A DNA stretch of 35,249 nt from Spirochaetales bacterium Spiro_07 (GTDB taxonomy: Bacteria; Spirochaetota; Spirochaetia; Treponematales; Treponemataceae): positions 1-35,249 of the forward strand of contig LVBI01000029.1 of assembly GCA_001603145.1 (NCBI GenBank). The letters run 5' to 3'. Position numbers and translations under genes: made by a program. This document shows positions 8,441-15,449 of the stretch, one piece after another (position 1 is the stretch's first letter; every line of letters starts with the position of its first letter). A model generated the notes under the pieces. It was not told where the DNA came from. It saw nothing but the letters and a program-made list of their open reading frames with translations, and did no database searches.

Positions 8441-8542
8441 CCACCACTTGCAGAACACACAACGCAAGCAGGATAGTAGCGTTGTGGCATAGTCGCTGCT
8501 ATCGAAAAACTTTTACCACTTTGTGAAAAACTTGGAAATTAA
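8441..8542 (+). pseudogene. Remnant of an hsdS 3' end
   Basis: The stretch CCACCACTTGCAGAACA is almost identical to 6775-6791 in the HsdM-HsdS fusion gene. After a degenerate middle, the text encodes IEKLLPLCEKLGN and stops with TAA at 8540-8542, parallel to IEKLLPLCEKLGGLQK at the fusion's C-terminus. The middle does not keep one frame. This is the broken end of a second specificity gene. Confidence 0.8.
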
Positions 8543-8624
8543 ACAATTTCACAGAAGATGCAATTGCTGCAATTATGCAAAATAAAATGCCCAGTTTGGC
8601 AACAGCAACACGATTGTCATAAAA

Positions 8625-8706
8625 ACAATCTATAAGTTGTAAAAATCACTTTACAACACAACCTATAAGTTGTAAACTTCATCAAGAAAAACAACTTATA
8701 GGTTAT
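8625..8706. promoter_or_regulatory. Three palindromic operators at exact 33-bp spacing
   Basis: Copies of a 16-bp palindrome (consensus ACAACCTATAAGTTGT) start at 8625, 8658 and 8691. Copies 1 and 2 are in the same orientation; copy 3 matches the reverse complement at 15 of 16 bases. The constant 33-bp step is about three helical turns, so all three sites would face the same side of the DNA. The last site overlaps the weak AGG ribosome site and ends 4 bp before the XRE regulator ATG at 8711. A TTTACA at 8650-8655 is a possible -35 between sites. Autorepression by the regulator encoded just downstream is the natural reading. Upstream, 8543-8624 shows no other feature. Confidence 0.88.
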
Positions 8707-8710
8707 ATTC

Positions 8711-9151
8711 ATGAATGGTCACATAATTCAGCTTAAGGCTTTAGACAAAAAACTTTCTCCTCTCAAACAATTGGTGCCTGTTATTCCTCGTTCTCAAAGC
8801 TGGATTCGAACTTTACGCGAAGCTCTTGGAATGACAGCCCAACAACTTGCAAAGCGAATAGGAATAAGCCAGTCGCGCATTGCTTATATGGAACAGAACG
8901 AAAAAAATTTAAAAATCTCAACTTTGGAAAAAGTAGCTCAAAGCATGAACTGTACTTTTGTTCCGCTTTTCATTCCGAATGAAAGCCTTGAAATAAACGT
9001 CCGTTCGCAAGCTCAAAAAAAGGCAGCAGAAATACTTGCATCTGTAAATCAGAATATGGCGTTGGAAAATCAGCTGTCTTCATCAGAAGATATTCTCTCT
9101 GACATGACTGACGATTTAATCAAAAACAACATAAAGCAAATTTGGGATTAA
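8711..9151 (+). CDS. XRE-family regulator, mobile mystery protein A
   Basis: A 146-residue protein. After a helical N-terminus it has a Cro/CI-type helix-turn-helix at about residues 33-85 (IRTLREALGMTAQQLAKRIG, then ISQSRIAYMEQNEKNLKIST), followed by MNCTFVPLFIPNESL, a pattern typical of the mobile mystery protein A family. The ATG lies 4 bp after the last of three operators and has only a weak AGG site. The gene is 4 bp upstream of its Fic partner, the usual A-B pairing. It probably represses the operon and may act as antitoxin to the Fic protein (inference; the pair's role is unproven). The C-terminus is charged and helical. Confidence 0.88.
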   Translation: MNGHIIQLKALDKKLSPLKQLVPVIPRSQSWIRTLREALGMTAQQLAKRIGISQSRIAYMEQNEKNLKISTLEKVAQSMNCTFVPLFIPNESLEINVRSQAQKKAAEILASVNQNMALENQLSSSEDILSDMTDDLIKNNIKQIWD

Positions 9152-9155
9152 AAAC

Positions 9156-9746
9156 ATGGATATTTTCAGCGCAGACGACAATTCAACACCTCTTACACCA
9201 GATGAAAAATCTGGTCTTAAACTAAAATGGATTACACTTAGAAGGGAATTGAACGAAGTCGAAACACGGAACATCCTGGATGCTCAAAGTTGGCTTTTGA
9301 AAAGCCCGCCTAAAGACATTTTGTCTGATGTATTTCTTCGGAAACTGCATAAAAAAATGTTTGGGCAAGTTTGGTCATGGGCTGGCGAATATAGAAACAC
9401 TGAAAGAAATATTGGTGTTCCGCCGTATGAAATACCTGTAAAGTTAAGATACTTATTCGATGATGTTAAATTCTGGATAGATAATAAAACTTATAGCGAA
9501 ACAGAAATTGCTGTGCGATTCCATCACAGGCTTGTTCAGATTCATCCTTTTCCAAATGGAAACGGCAGGATTTCACGCACAATGGCAGATTTATGTATGA
9601 AACAGATGAATCAAAAGTCTTTGTATTGGGGAAACTGCAATCTAACAGAAATATCAACAATCCGAAAGCAATACATTTCTGCCCTTCAAAAAGCGGATGC
9701 CGGAGATTATACAGATTTGCTTCGCTTTGTGACTAATAATATATAA
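9156..9746 (+). CDS. Fic-domain protein, mobile mystery protein B
   Basis: A 196-residue Fic protein. The active-site loop HPFPNGNGR is at 130-138, with the catalytic His130 and the GNGR phosphate-binding residues intact. The upstream segment FGQVWSWAGEYRNTERNIGV is the typical Fic flap region. Members transfer AMP or other nucleotidyl groups to target proteins (family knowledge). The canonical self-inhibition motif [S/T]xxxE[G/N] is not clearly present; T27-L-R-R-E31-L is only a partial match. Lack of self-inhibition would fit control by the XRE partner. The gene starts 4 bp after the regulator and is intact. Confidence 0.9.
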   Translation: MDIFSADDNSTPLTPDEKSGLKLKWITLRRELNEVETRNILDAQSWLLKSPPKDILSDVFLRKLHKKMFGQVWSWAGEYRNTERNIGVPPYEIPVKLRYLFDDVKFWIDNKTYSETEIAVRFHHRLVQIHPFPNGNGRISRTMADLCMKQMNQKSLYWGNCNLTEISTIRKQYISALQKADAGDYTDLLRFVTNNI

Positions 9747-9860
9747 GAGTCTTAGAATCGTTTTTTTAAGATTGCACCAGCACTTTACCGAGGTTGCAGC
9801 AACAAGATTTATCACACAATTTCTGTTTTTGTGATATAGTATAAATAACTGAGGTGCAAA

Positions 9861-10103
9861 ATGTCAGAACTTGCATTTGCAGAACTTCAAACACAAATAG
9901 AGTCTCTGCCGTTTTACCAAGTGATTCTTCTTAAAAATAAAATTGACCGCATGGTTGAAAAAGAAAAAGAGCGCGAATCAGAATCTTTCGTCAACGAAGG
10001 TCTTGCATGGTTAGACAGCATCGCCGGTTCTGTTCACCGCGAGATAGATTATAAAAAAGAGCTTGAATCTTGCAGGGATGAAAAATATGGATGTATTAAT
10101 TGA
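9861..10103 (+). CDS. Antitoxin-like protein upstream of a decayed PIN toxin
   Basis: An 80-residue acidic, helical protein (LPFYQVILLKNKIDRMVEKE in the middle, charged C-terminus). GAGGTG at 9851-9856 supports the ATG, and a TATAGT/TATAAA stretch at 9836-9846 is a likely -10. It overlaps the start of a PIN-domain toxin remnant at 10078, the standard arrangement of VapB-VapC-type loci. The size and helical make-up resemble the intact antitoxin at 33723-33977, although the sequences are not clearly related. It is called an antitoxin from position. It may be an orphan now that the toxin is broken. Confidence 0.62.
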   Translation: MSELAFAELQTQIESLPFYQVILLKNKIDRMVEKEKERESESFVNEGLAWLDSIAGSVHREIDYKKELESCRDEKYGCIN

Positions 10104-10250
10104 TACAAACATCATTCTTGATACTATTCAACAGCGGGAACCATTTTGTTCCGATGCAAAAAAGATTCTTGAATGTTGCATAAGGAACAAAATTTCTTGA
10201 AGACAGCTTGCAGATGATTTGCGCAAAAAATTATCAGCTCGATTCGTGCG
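10078..10250 (+). pseudogene. PIN-domain (VapC-type) toxin remnant
   Basis: From ATG 10078 the frame reads MKNMDVLIDTNIILDTIQQR and continues to KKILECCIRNKIS, then a stop at 10198-10200. This is only the first 40 residues of a PIN domain, including the first catalytic Asp (LIDTN). In a shifted frame across the stop, FLEDSLQMICAKNYQLDS follows, which is the C-terminal PIN block seen intact as DLEDGLQMRCAENAKLDY in the toxin at 33316-33726. About 60 residues between the two blocks are missing and the end is lost into a palindromic repeat. The ribonuclease toxin is therefore non-functional. Confidence 0.8.
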
Positions 10251-10252
10251 GA

Positions 10253-10299
10253 GGGTTTCATACCCCGACCCTTGGGGCGAAATAAAGGGGATGAAACCC
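10253..10299. repeat. GC-rich inverted repeat at the end of the PIN remnant
   Basis: The arms GGGTTTCATACCCC (10253-10266) and GGGGATGAAACCC (10287-10299) are complementary apart from one bulge. The repeat sits where the PIN homology ends. No gene is seen between 10300 and 10427. Confidence 0.6.
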
Positions 10300-10388
10300 G
10301 ACAGCAATACCTTATGAGAATAACGAACCCTTGCTGTGTTTGGTAAATAAAGCTATTGTAAATATATATTTCTATTTCTATGGCTCAT

Positions 10389-10412
10389 ACCCCGCACGCT
10401 CTGCGTCGGGGT
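10389..10412. repeat. GC-rich palindrome before the winged-helix ORF
   Basis: ACCCCG-c-ACGC, three-base loop, GCGTCGGGGT: a perfect stem apart from one bulged C. It shares CATACCCCG with the repeat at 10253. It falls inside the longest open frame of the next gene, which makes an upstream start there unlikely. Confidence 0.65.
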
Positions 10413-10427
10413 TCGTTGATTTCTTCC

Positions 10428-10709
10428 ATGGGTGACACTGATGAGAAAATGGTCGATAAATCGCTTTTGAAGCAGAAAATGGTCGATAAATGGTCAATAA
10501 AGCCTTCTTTAGCAGAGAAACTGGCCGATATTTTAATCTTTATGAGCGAAAAATCCCAAGTCACGACAGAGGAACTTGTAAAGCATTTTGGTTTTACGCC
10601 AACAACAGCCAAGCGTTATCTGCGCCAGCTGACCGAGTTCGGCTATCTGGAAGCACTGGGCGGAAATAAAAACAGAAGCTACAAATTAAAAAAAGAGGAA
10701 TCAAAATAA
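10428..10709 (+). CDS. Small winged-helix protein, possibly the C-terminal remnant of a larger gene
   Basis: From ATG 10428 the protein is 93 residues. It has a repeated KMVDK motif (two copies, encoded by a repeated AAAATGGTCGATAAAT), then a winged helix-turn-helix: LAEKLADILIFMSEKSQ, VTTEELVKHFGFTPTTAKRY, LRQLTEFGYLEALGGNKNRS. The same kind of domain closes larger Treponema-type proteins such as AlbA_2/AAA_4 or Fic-related regulators (from memory). There is no ribosome site before 10428, and the open frame further upstream is just a palindromic repeat, so this may be a truncated tail rather than a free-standing gene. The reading frame itself is intact. Confidence 0.5.
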   Translation: MGDTDEKMVDKSLLKQKMVDKWSIKPSLAEKLADILIFMSEKSQVTTEELVKHFGFTPTTAKRYLRQLTEFGYLEALGGNKNRSYKLKKEESK

Positions 10710-10710
10710 C

Positions 10711-10788
10711 CGCCAAAGATTTAAAAACGCGCTTTTACAGAAAGCAGTGCAAGGTAAGCTGGTTCCACAAATCACCGACAGAAGCTGC
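10711..10788 (+). pseudogene. Remnant of the central part of an hsdS gene
   Basis: The frame starting at 10717 reads RFKNALLQKAVQGKLVPQIT, the conserved inter-domain helix of type I specificity subunits. Compare KAILQEAVQGKLVPQIAS in the intact fusion. There is no start and the sequence runs straight into the end of the hydrolase gene on the other strand. It marks the right edge of the defence island. Confidence 0.75.
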
Positions 10789-10789
10789 C

Positions 10790-11989
10790 TTACTTCTTCT
10801 GCTTTTGGCTTTTGCTTGCGGCGTTTGCGCTTGAAAGCATTGAAGAAACCATGAATTTGCAGAGCTGCTGTGTCTGCTTGTCTGCCGAATTGTAGCTGCT
10901 TGCAAGAGACGACGCGAACTTTATCGGCTGGCTTGACAAATCGCTTACGGTGCGCAGTCCTGCTTTATCTGCAGCATCAAAAATTATATTGATAAACTGC
11001 GTCGTCTGGTCAACTGTAAAGTCTTGCATGAGCGTCTGCGTAGACGCATAAACCACATTGCTCGTAGACGAAACATGACCGACCTGCGCAAATTTGCACG
11101 ATTCAATCTTCCAAGTGAATAAGTTGTGCTGGTCAAAAAAGTTGCTCTTCTTATCGAGATTTGCCACAGGAATGTAATCATCCGTGCGGTTAAGCATCAT
11201 GCCGACAACAGAAGTTTCTGGCACAAAAGTATGAACCTTGCTGCCAAATTTCGTGTCAAGCGATTTTGCAAGCTCTTTATCCAAAAAGCCCGGTCCGTCA
11301 AAATTCCAGATGCTTTCTATGCGCTCTCTTGTAGCCTTGCCTGCTTTTACAGCTGAATAAAGCGCAAGGTTGCCGCCCTTAGAATGGCCGCCGATTATCA
11401 GCTTGCCGCTGCATTTTTCGGCAATTTTTGCAAGATATGCTGTGGCTCGTTTTTGAGCCGGAACTTCCTGCTTGACTGCAAGGTTCAGGTCTTCTTTCCA
11501 GCCGGCGATTGTGTTGTCAGTTCCGCGGAAAGCAACGTAATGCCGGTTTTTGCTTAGTGAGAAAGTAACTGCGCCGAACTGAGTCTGCGTTTTGGCGTCA
11601 ACATAAGTGCTGTAGTCGTGCAGCTCAATTGAACCGAAGCGGGCTGTTTTGGCGGCCTGCTCAAACATATAAAGGCAGTGCTGCGGTATCAGCATGGCAT
11701 TATCGGGCGCATCGTACCTTGATTCTGCGGCAAAAAACCTGTTTGCGGCTTCTTTTAGAGAAAGCGATTTGCCCGCCTGGCTTATGTCGAGGTCGCCAAA
11801 ATCAAGATAAGCGAACATTGAAAGAATCGCGCTGTCAAGTTCGTTGAACGGAACCTGGTCAAAAGTTAAGTCGCCGCGCCAGATTACATAATCGAATAAA
11901 GAAGGTTCAACATCTTTTATAATCTGGTCTGCCGCAAAAACTGATACAGCCATAAGAATCAAAAGCATTAAAGAAAGAAATTTCTTCAT
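10790..11989 (-). CDS. Secreted alpha/beta hydrolase of the DUF2974 (Mbeg1-like) type
   Basis: A 399-residue protein from the second in-frame ATG (11989), which lies 8 nt after AAGGGG; the first ATG at 11995 would be too close. A Sec signal peptide (KKFLSLMLLILMAVSVFAAD) is followed by a lipase-like domain. Numbered from the upstream Met, FRGTD (157-161) forms the oxyanion side, GGHSKGG (202-208) carries nucleophile Ser205, NFDGPG (231-236) gives Asp233, and DQHNLFTW (288-295) gives His290. This catalytic layout is that of DUF2974 proteins. The substrate is unknown. It may form an operon with the small gene at 12016-12180. It borders the hsdS remnant, so it is probably the first chromosomal backbone gene. 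Confidence 0.85.
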   Translation of the reverse strand: MKKFLSLMLLILMAVSVFAADQIIKDVEPSLFDYVIWRGDLTFDQVPFNELDSAILSMFAYLDFGDLDISQAGKSLSLKEAANRFFAAESRYDAPDNAMLIPQHCLYMFEQAAKTARFGSIELHDYSTYVDAKTQTQFGAVTFSLSKNRHYVAFRGTDNTIAGWKEDLNLAVKQEVPAQKRATAYLAKIAEKCSGKLIIGGHSKGGNLALYSAVKAGKATRERIESIWNFDGPGFLDKELAKSLDTKFGSKVHTFVPETSVVGMMLNRTDDYIPVANLDKKSNFFDQHNLFTWKIESCKFAQVGHVSSTSNVVYASTQTLMQDFTVDQTTQFINIIFDAADKAGLRTVSDLSSQPIKFASSLASSYNSADKQTQQLCKFMVSSMLSSANAASKSQKQKK

Positions 11990-12015
11990 AAACATAGCCC
12001 CTTGTAAAAATCAGC

Positions 12016-12180
12016 TTAATCCAGATCTGTGTGCTGCAAGATTGTTGCTTTGCTATTTTTTATATCTAATCGCTTGTTTTTTTCAAGATGAGTCTTTTTG
12101 TTGTATTCGCTGATATTGATTTTCTTTTTGATTTTTCGCACTCCATCAAAAACGATATGCTCCACTTTCTTTTTGCCCAT
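12016..12180 (-). CDS. Small Lys-rich hypothetical protein
   Basis: A 54-residue protein beginning MGKKKVEHIVFDGVRKIKKK. A GGAG site 7 nt upstream selects ATG 12180 over an upstream Met at 12219. It is strongly basic, with no recognised domain, membrane helix or signal. It ends 26 bp before the hydrolase gene on the same strand, so the two may be co-transcribed. Confidence 0.45.
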   Translation of the reverse strand: MGKKKVEHIVFDGVRKIKKKINISEYNKKTHLEKNKRLDIKNSKATILQHTDLD

Positions 12181-12226
12181 TATCAATCTCCACAAATCAG
12201 TATATGAAACTGAAAACAATTATAAA

Positions 12227-12337
12227 TCAAAAATCGATTTTATCATAGTTCTTGACGCTTTCGGTTTCGTTTGCGGCTTCAAGGAATTTCGACGGATGCA
12301 TTCCGCAGCTCTTGCAGTGCTTTTCAAAGATTTCCAT
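12227..12337 (-). CDS. Possible 36-residue protein with a CxxC pair
   Basis: The ORF encodes MEIFEKHCKSCGMHPSKFLE followed by 16 more residues. The composition looks protein-like (CKSCG knuckle, amphipathic helix) and the codons resemble neighbouring backbone genes. There is no ribosome site, and the likely promoter of the divergent GH10-like gene falls inside it. It may be a small zinc-binding protein, the tail of a lost gene, or chance. Confidence 0.3.
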   Translation of the reverse strand: MEIFEKHCKSCGMHPSKFLEAANETESVKNYDKIDF

Positions 12338-12349
12338 TAACGCTATAGT
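12321..12349 (+). promoter_or_regulatory. Promoter of the GH10-like gene, predicted leaderless
   Basis: TTTTCA (12321-12326), a 17-bp spacer, and TATAGT (12344-12349). The ATG at 12356 begins 7 nt after the hexamer, where transcription would start. No Shine-Dalgarno is present. Confidence 0.5.
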
Positions 12350-12355
12350 GTATGC

Positions 12356-13501
12356 ATGAAAAGCTTAGCGAGACAGTTTTTGGTTGTTTTTTTCTTTGCG
12401 GCAATGCCGTTCGCGTTGAGCGCGGCAAAGAACAATAAAGAAAATTCTGCCGTAAAGACTTCTATCAATGAGTCTTACAAAGATTTTGGCGTTGCAATCG
12501 GCATAGGTCTTGACAGTGCCGAATTTAAGCAGACTGAAGATGCTTATGTTGTTCAGACAAATTTTGCGTGCGTTACGCCCAAAACAGAAATGCGCCCCGA
12601 TAAGATTCTCAATGTGCGCCCGTCACGCACAGCACCGTTTACGGCGAGCGACGGCAACACTTACAACATGCCGTTTAAGATTGACGAAACACCGATAGTA
12701 AACGCATTGGGCAAGGCAAAAGACATGCACGTCTTGCTGCGCATTCATCCGCTTATATGGTATGAACATTTTCCTTCATGGTTTTTCTATGAAGATTTTG
12801 ACCTTGCAAAAGAACATGCAGACAAGGCAACGATGAACGCCAGAGTTGAGTGGTATGTAACTTCTATTATAGACACCGTGCGCAAATGGGAAAAAGGCAA
12901 TGCGCGCGCAATTCAGGTTGTAGGCGCGTGGCATGTTGCTTCAGAAGTTTATGGCGACGGCGGCAAGCTTAGGGAAACTTCGCCGTGGAGCGAGATTTAT
13001 AAAGACGAAAGCTATGTTCTGATTGCTTATAAGATTGTCTGCGAAAGGGCAAGACCCGAAGAGAAGATTGTCTATAGCGATTCGAACCTGCATCTTGCCA
13101 AAAAGCGCGACGCGGTGATAAAGCTTGCCGAGCAGGTCAAGAAAAACGGCGGAAGAATCGATGAAATTTCGATGATTTCTCATTTGACGGCAGACTGGCC
13201 AAGCCGCAAGGACTATTTTGCGGCGGTAAAAGCTTTCGGAAAGGCGGGCTACAAGGTGCAGATTGCTCAGCTTGACATTGCGCCTGTGGCAGGCAAGAAG
13301 ATTGCCGACTGCTATTCTGATTTTATGACGCAGGTGCTCGACAACCGCAGCAACATTTCGGAAGTCAGTTTCCGCAATATTGTTCAAAGTTCAGAAAAGA
13401 TTTATATTGATTCAATGCGGAGTCCTATCTTTGATGCAGGTTTAGCTCCGAACGATTCGTATTTCAGCATTATTAAGGCAGCAGAAAAGTACAAAAAATG
13501 A
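12356..13501 (+). CDS. Secreted GH10-like protein with the catalytic nucleophile missing
   Basis: A 381-residue protein with an N-terminal signal peptide (to about residue 23, ALSAA). The rest follows the GH10 endo-xylanase barrel: FACVTPKTEMRPDKI (70-84) in place of the EN.MK block, LLRIHPLIWYEHFPSWFF (127-144) for the GH.L.WH..P.W block, and VGAWHVASEVYGDG (189-202) for WDVVNEA, so the acid/base Glu is E197. Later, VQIAQLDIAP (301-310) replaces the canonical ITELD: the nucleophile Glu is Gln305, encoded by CAG. Retaining hydrolysis would not be expected. It may bind xylan without cutting, or have another role. Its stop overlaps cysK by ATGA. The start has no ribosome site. Confidence 0.78.
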   Translation: MKSLARQFLVVFFFAAMPFALSAAKNNKENSAVKTSINESYKDFGVAIGIGLDSAEFKQTEDAYVVQTNFACVTPKTEMRPDKILNVRPSRTAPFTASDGNTYNMPFKIDETPIVNALGKAKDMHVLLRIHPLIWYEHFPSWFFYEDFDLAKEHADKATMNARVEWYVTSIIDTVRKWEKGNARAIQVVGAWHVASEVYGDGGKLRETSPWSEIYKDESYVLIAYKIVCERARPEEKIVYSDSNLHLAKKRDAVIKLAEQVKKNGGRIDEISMISHLTADWPSRKDYFAAVKAFGKAGYKVQIAQLDIAPVAGKKIADCYSDFMTQVLDNRSNISEVSFRNIVQSSEKIYIDSMRSPIFDAGLAPNDSYFSIIKAAEKYKK

Positions 13502-14439
13502 TTTACAAGACAGTTTTAGACGCAATGGGGCATACGCCTCTTATTGAGCTTCAGCGCATGAAAGAAGAAAACGCAGCACGTGTGCTTGTCAAATTTGAAG
13601 GACTGAACGTGGGCGGCTCTATAAAGACGCGCACAGCTTATAACATGATTGTTGACGCCGAGCAGAAGGGCTTAATCAATAAAGATACGGTTATCGTAGA
13701 GCCGACGAGCGGAAACCAGGGAATCGGGCTTGCGCTTATTGGCGCGGTGCGCGGCTACCGCACGATTATCATCATGCCTGATTCGGTGAGCGAAGAGCGG
13801 CGCAAGCTCGTAAAGCATTACGGCGCAGAGGTCATGCTCATTCACGATGCAGGCGACATCGGCGCATGTATCGCCGAGTGCATTGATACAGCTTTTTGCA
13901 TGCAGCACGAAGACCCGCATGTGTTCATTCCTCAGCAGTTTGAAAATCCGGCAAACCCGGCCGTGCACCGCGCGACAACGGCGCAAGAAATTCTTGAAGA
14001 CGTAGACGGCCCGATTGACGGCTTCTGTTCGGGCATAGGCACTGGCGGCACAATCACCGGCATAGGCGAGGCGCTTAAGGCGAAGAACCCGGAAATTACG
14101 ATTTGGGCTGTTGAGCCTGAAAATGCCGCCATTCTTGCTGGCGGAACTGTCGGCACGCATCTTCAGATGGGCATCGGCGACGGCCTTATTCCAGAAAATC
14201 TGAATCAGGAAATCTATGACGATATTTACATCGTCACCGATGCTGAAGCGATCCGCACTTCAAGAGATTTGGCTCGAAAAGAAGGGCTTATGTGCGGCAT
14301 TTCAAGCGGAACGAACGTGGCAGCGGCTCTTGAGCTTGCAAGAAAGCTCGGCAAGGGCAAGACTGTGGTGACTGTGCTGCCAGATACAGCCGAGCGTTAT
14401 TTCAGCACGCCGCTCTTCAACGAAGACATTCATTTTTAA
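13498..14439 (+). CDS. cysK: Cysteine synthase (O-acetylserine sulfhydrylase) family, PLP-dependent
   Basis: A 313-residue protein of the usual CysK length. The PLP lysine is K43 in GGSIKTR, the substrate loop is TSGNQG at 70-75, and the phosphate-binding GTGGT is at 181-185, followed by VEPE and a C-terminal GISSGTN block. The enzyme makes cysteine from O-acetylserine and sulfide in the cytosol (family knowledge). Two signature loops are slightly unusual (SIKTR for SVKDR, SGNQG for SGNTG), so a different acceptor or donor within the family is possible. It overlaps the GH10-like gene by ATGA, a surprising pairing of a cytosolic biosynthetic enzyme with a secreted protein. Confidence 0.9.
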   Translation: MIYKTVLDAMGHTPLIELQRMKEENAARVLVKFEGLNVGGSIKTRTAYNMIVDAEQKGLINKDTVIVEPTSGNQGIGLALIGAVRGYRTIIIMPDSVSEERRKLVKHYGAEVMLIHDAGDIGACIAECIDTAFCMQHEDPHVFIPQQFENPANPAVHRATTAQEILEDVDGPIDGFCSGIGTGGTITGIGEALKAKNPEITIWAVEPENAAILAGGTVGTHLQMGIGDGLIPENLNQEIYDDIYIVTDAEAIRTSRDLARKEGLMCGISSGTNVAAALELARKLGKGKTVVTVLPDTAERYFSTPLFNEDIHF

Positions 14440-14459
14440 TATTGTTGTGCACGATATTG

Positions 14460-14488
14460 TGTCATTGCCTGGCGTGACCGGGCAATCT
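14460..14488. repeat. Dispersed TGTCAT/ATCT palindrome (copy 2)
   Basis: The sequence is TGTCATTGCCTGGC followed by GTGA and CCGGGCAATCT. It lies between cysK and the PHP phosphatase gene. Confidence 0.85.
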
Positions 14489-14516
14489 TTGATGCACATT
14501 CATACGGAGTTGTAAT

Positions 14517-15392
14517 ATGCTAAATTTTCATACTCACACAAAATTCTGCGACGGCAAGAACACGGCAGAAGAAATGGTGCTTGCCGCAATAGAGAAAGGG
14601 TTTTCGGTTTTGGGCTTTTCAAGCCACAGCGTTCACCCGCTTGACCCTGAATTTTACAGTCCGTTTGACAGCATCTGGTCTATGCCGAAGGCAGATTTTC
14701 CGTCTTATGTGGCTGAAATCAACCGCCTTAAAGAAAAATATGCGCCAAAGATAAAGATACTGCTCGGTTTTGAGGCAGACTACTTTGAAGCTGAAAAAAT
14801 CGGGCTTGCCTTGCCGTCTAAAAAAGCTTATGCAGAGTTTAAGCCTGATTTTCTGATTGGCTCGGTGCATTTTATAAACACGCCGCACGGCTTTTATACA
14901 GTCGACAACAAGCCCGAAGCCGTAAAACAAGCGCTTGAAGATTTTTACACGAACCCGAAGACCGGCAAGATTGACGGCAAGGCGGCTGTCTGCGATTATT
15001 TTGAAGCTGAAAGGGCTATGCTTTCAAAAGGCGATTTCGATATTTTGGGGCATCCCGACTTGATTAGGGTGCGGAACGGTGCGCTCAAGTTTTTTGATGA
15101 AACTGAAAGCTGGTACAAGGAACAGCTTCTTGAAACGGCGAAAGCAGTCGCAAAGTCTGGCGTAATCGTCGAAATAAACACAGGCGCAATCACCAGAAAA
15201 GTGATGGACGACGTGTACCCGTCTGCAACCTTCCTCGAAATTTTGCATTCGCATAAAGTGCCTGTCTGCATAGATTCAGATGCACACACAACAGCGATGC
15301 TTGACGGCGAATACGAAAGGGCTAGAAACATCGCCCGGAAAGCAGGCTACAAAGAGCTTGTTTACCCCGGAAATTATGTAGAAAAGCTTTAG
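14517..15392 (+). CDS. hisK: PHP-family histidinol-phosphatase
   Basis: A 291-residue PHP-domain metallophosphatase. Metal ligands are visible in order: HTH at 5-7 with D12, the Glu of GFEADYF, SVHF, GHPDLIR and the C-terminal DSDAH. The insertion KAAVCDYFEAERAMLSKGDF is typical of HisK/HisJ-type histidinol-phosphatases, which remove the phosphate of L-histidinol phosphate in histidine synthesis. No other his genes are nearby, so a different phosphoester substrate cannot be excluded. GGAG at 14506-14509, 7 nt before the ATG, supports the start. It converges with the GH43 gene on a shared terminator. Confidence 0.85.
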   Translation: MLNFHTHTKFCDGKNTAEEMVLAAIEKGFSVLGFSSHSVHPLDPEFYSPFDSIWSMPKADFPSYVAEINRLKEKYAPKIKILLGFEADYFEAEKIGLALPSKKAYAEFKPDFLIGSVHFINTPHGFYTVDNKPEAVKQALEDFYTNPKTGKIDGKAAVCDYFEAERAMLSKGDFDILGHPDLIRVRNGALKFFDETESWYKEQLLETAKAVAKSGVIVEINTGAITRKVMDDVYPSATFLEILHSHKVPVCIDSDAHTTAMLDGEYERARNIARKAGYKELVYPGNYVEKL

Positions 15393-15410
15393 AGATACGC
15401 AATTAATGCG

Positions 15411-15439
15411 TGTCATTATCGGGCTTGATCCGATAATCT
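15411..15439. repeat. Dispersed TGTCAT/ATCT palindrome (copy 3)
   Basis: TGTCATTATCGG, loop GCTTGAT, CCGATAATCT. The stem sequence differs from copy 2 but is still fully paired. Confidence 0.85.
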
Positions 15440-15449
15440 CAGTGCAAAC

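Noticed and set aside
10380..10427. Upstream start for the winged-helix ORF
   Set aside because: These codons are just a GC-rich palindrome and have no ribosome site before them.
12941..13387. 148-codon minus-strand frame opposite the GH10-like gene
   Set aside because: It is antisense shadow coding of a clearly coding strand.
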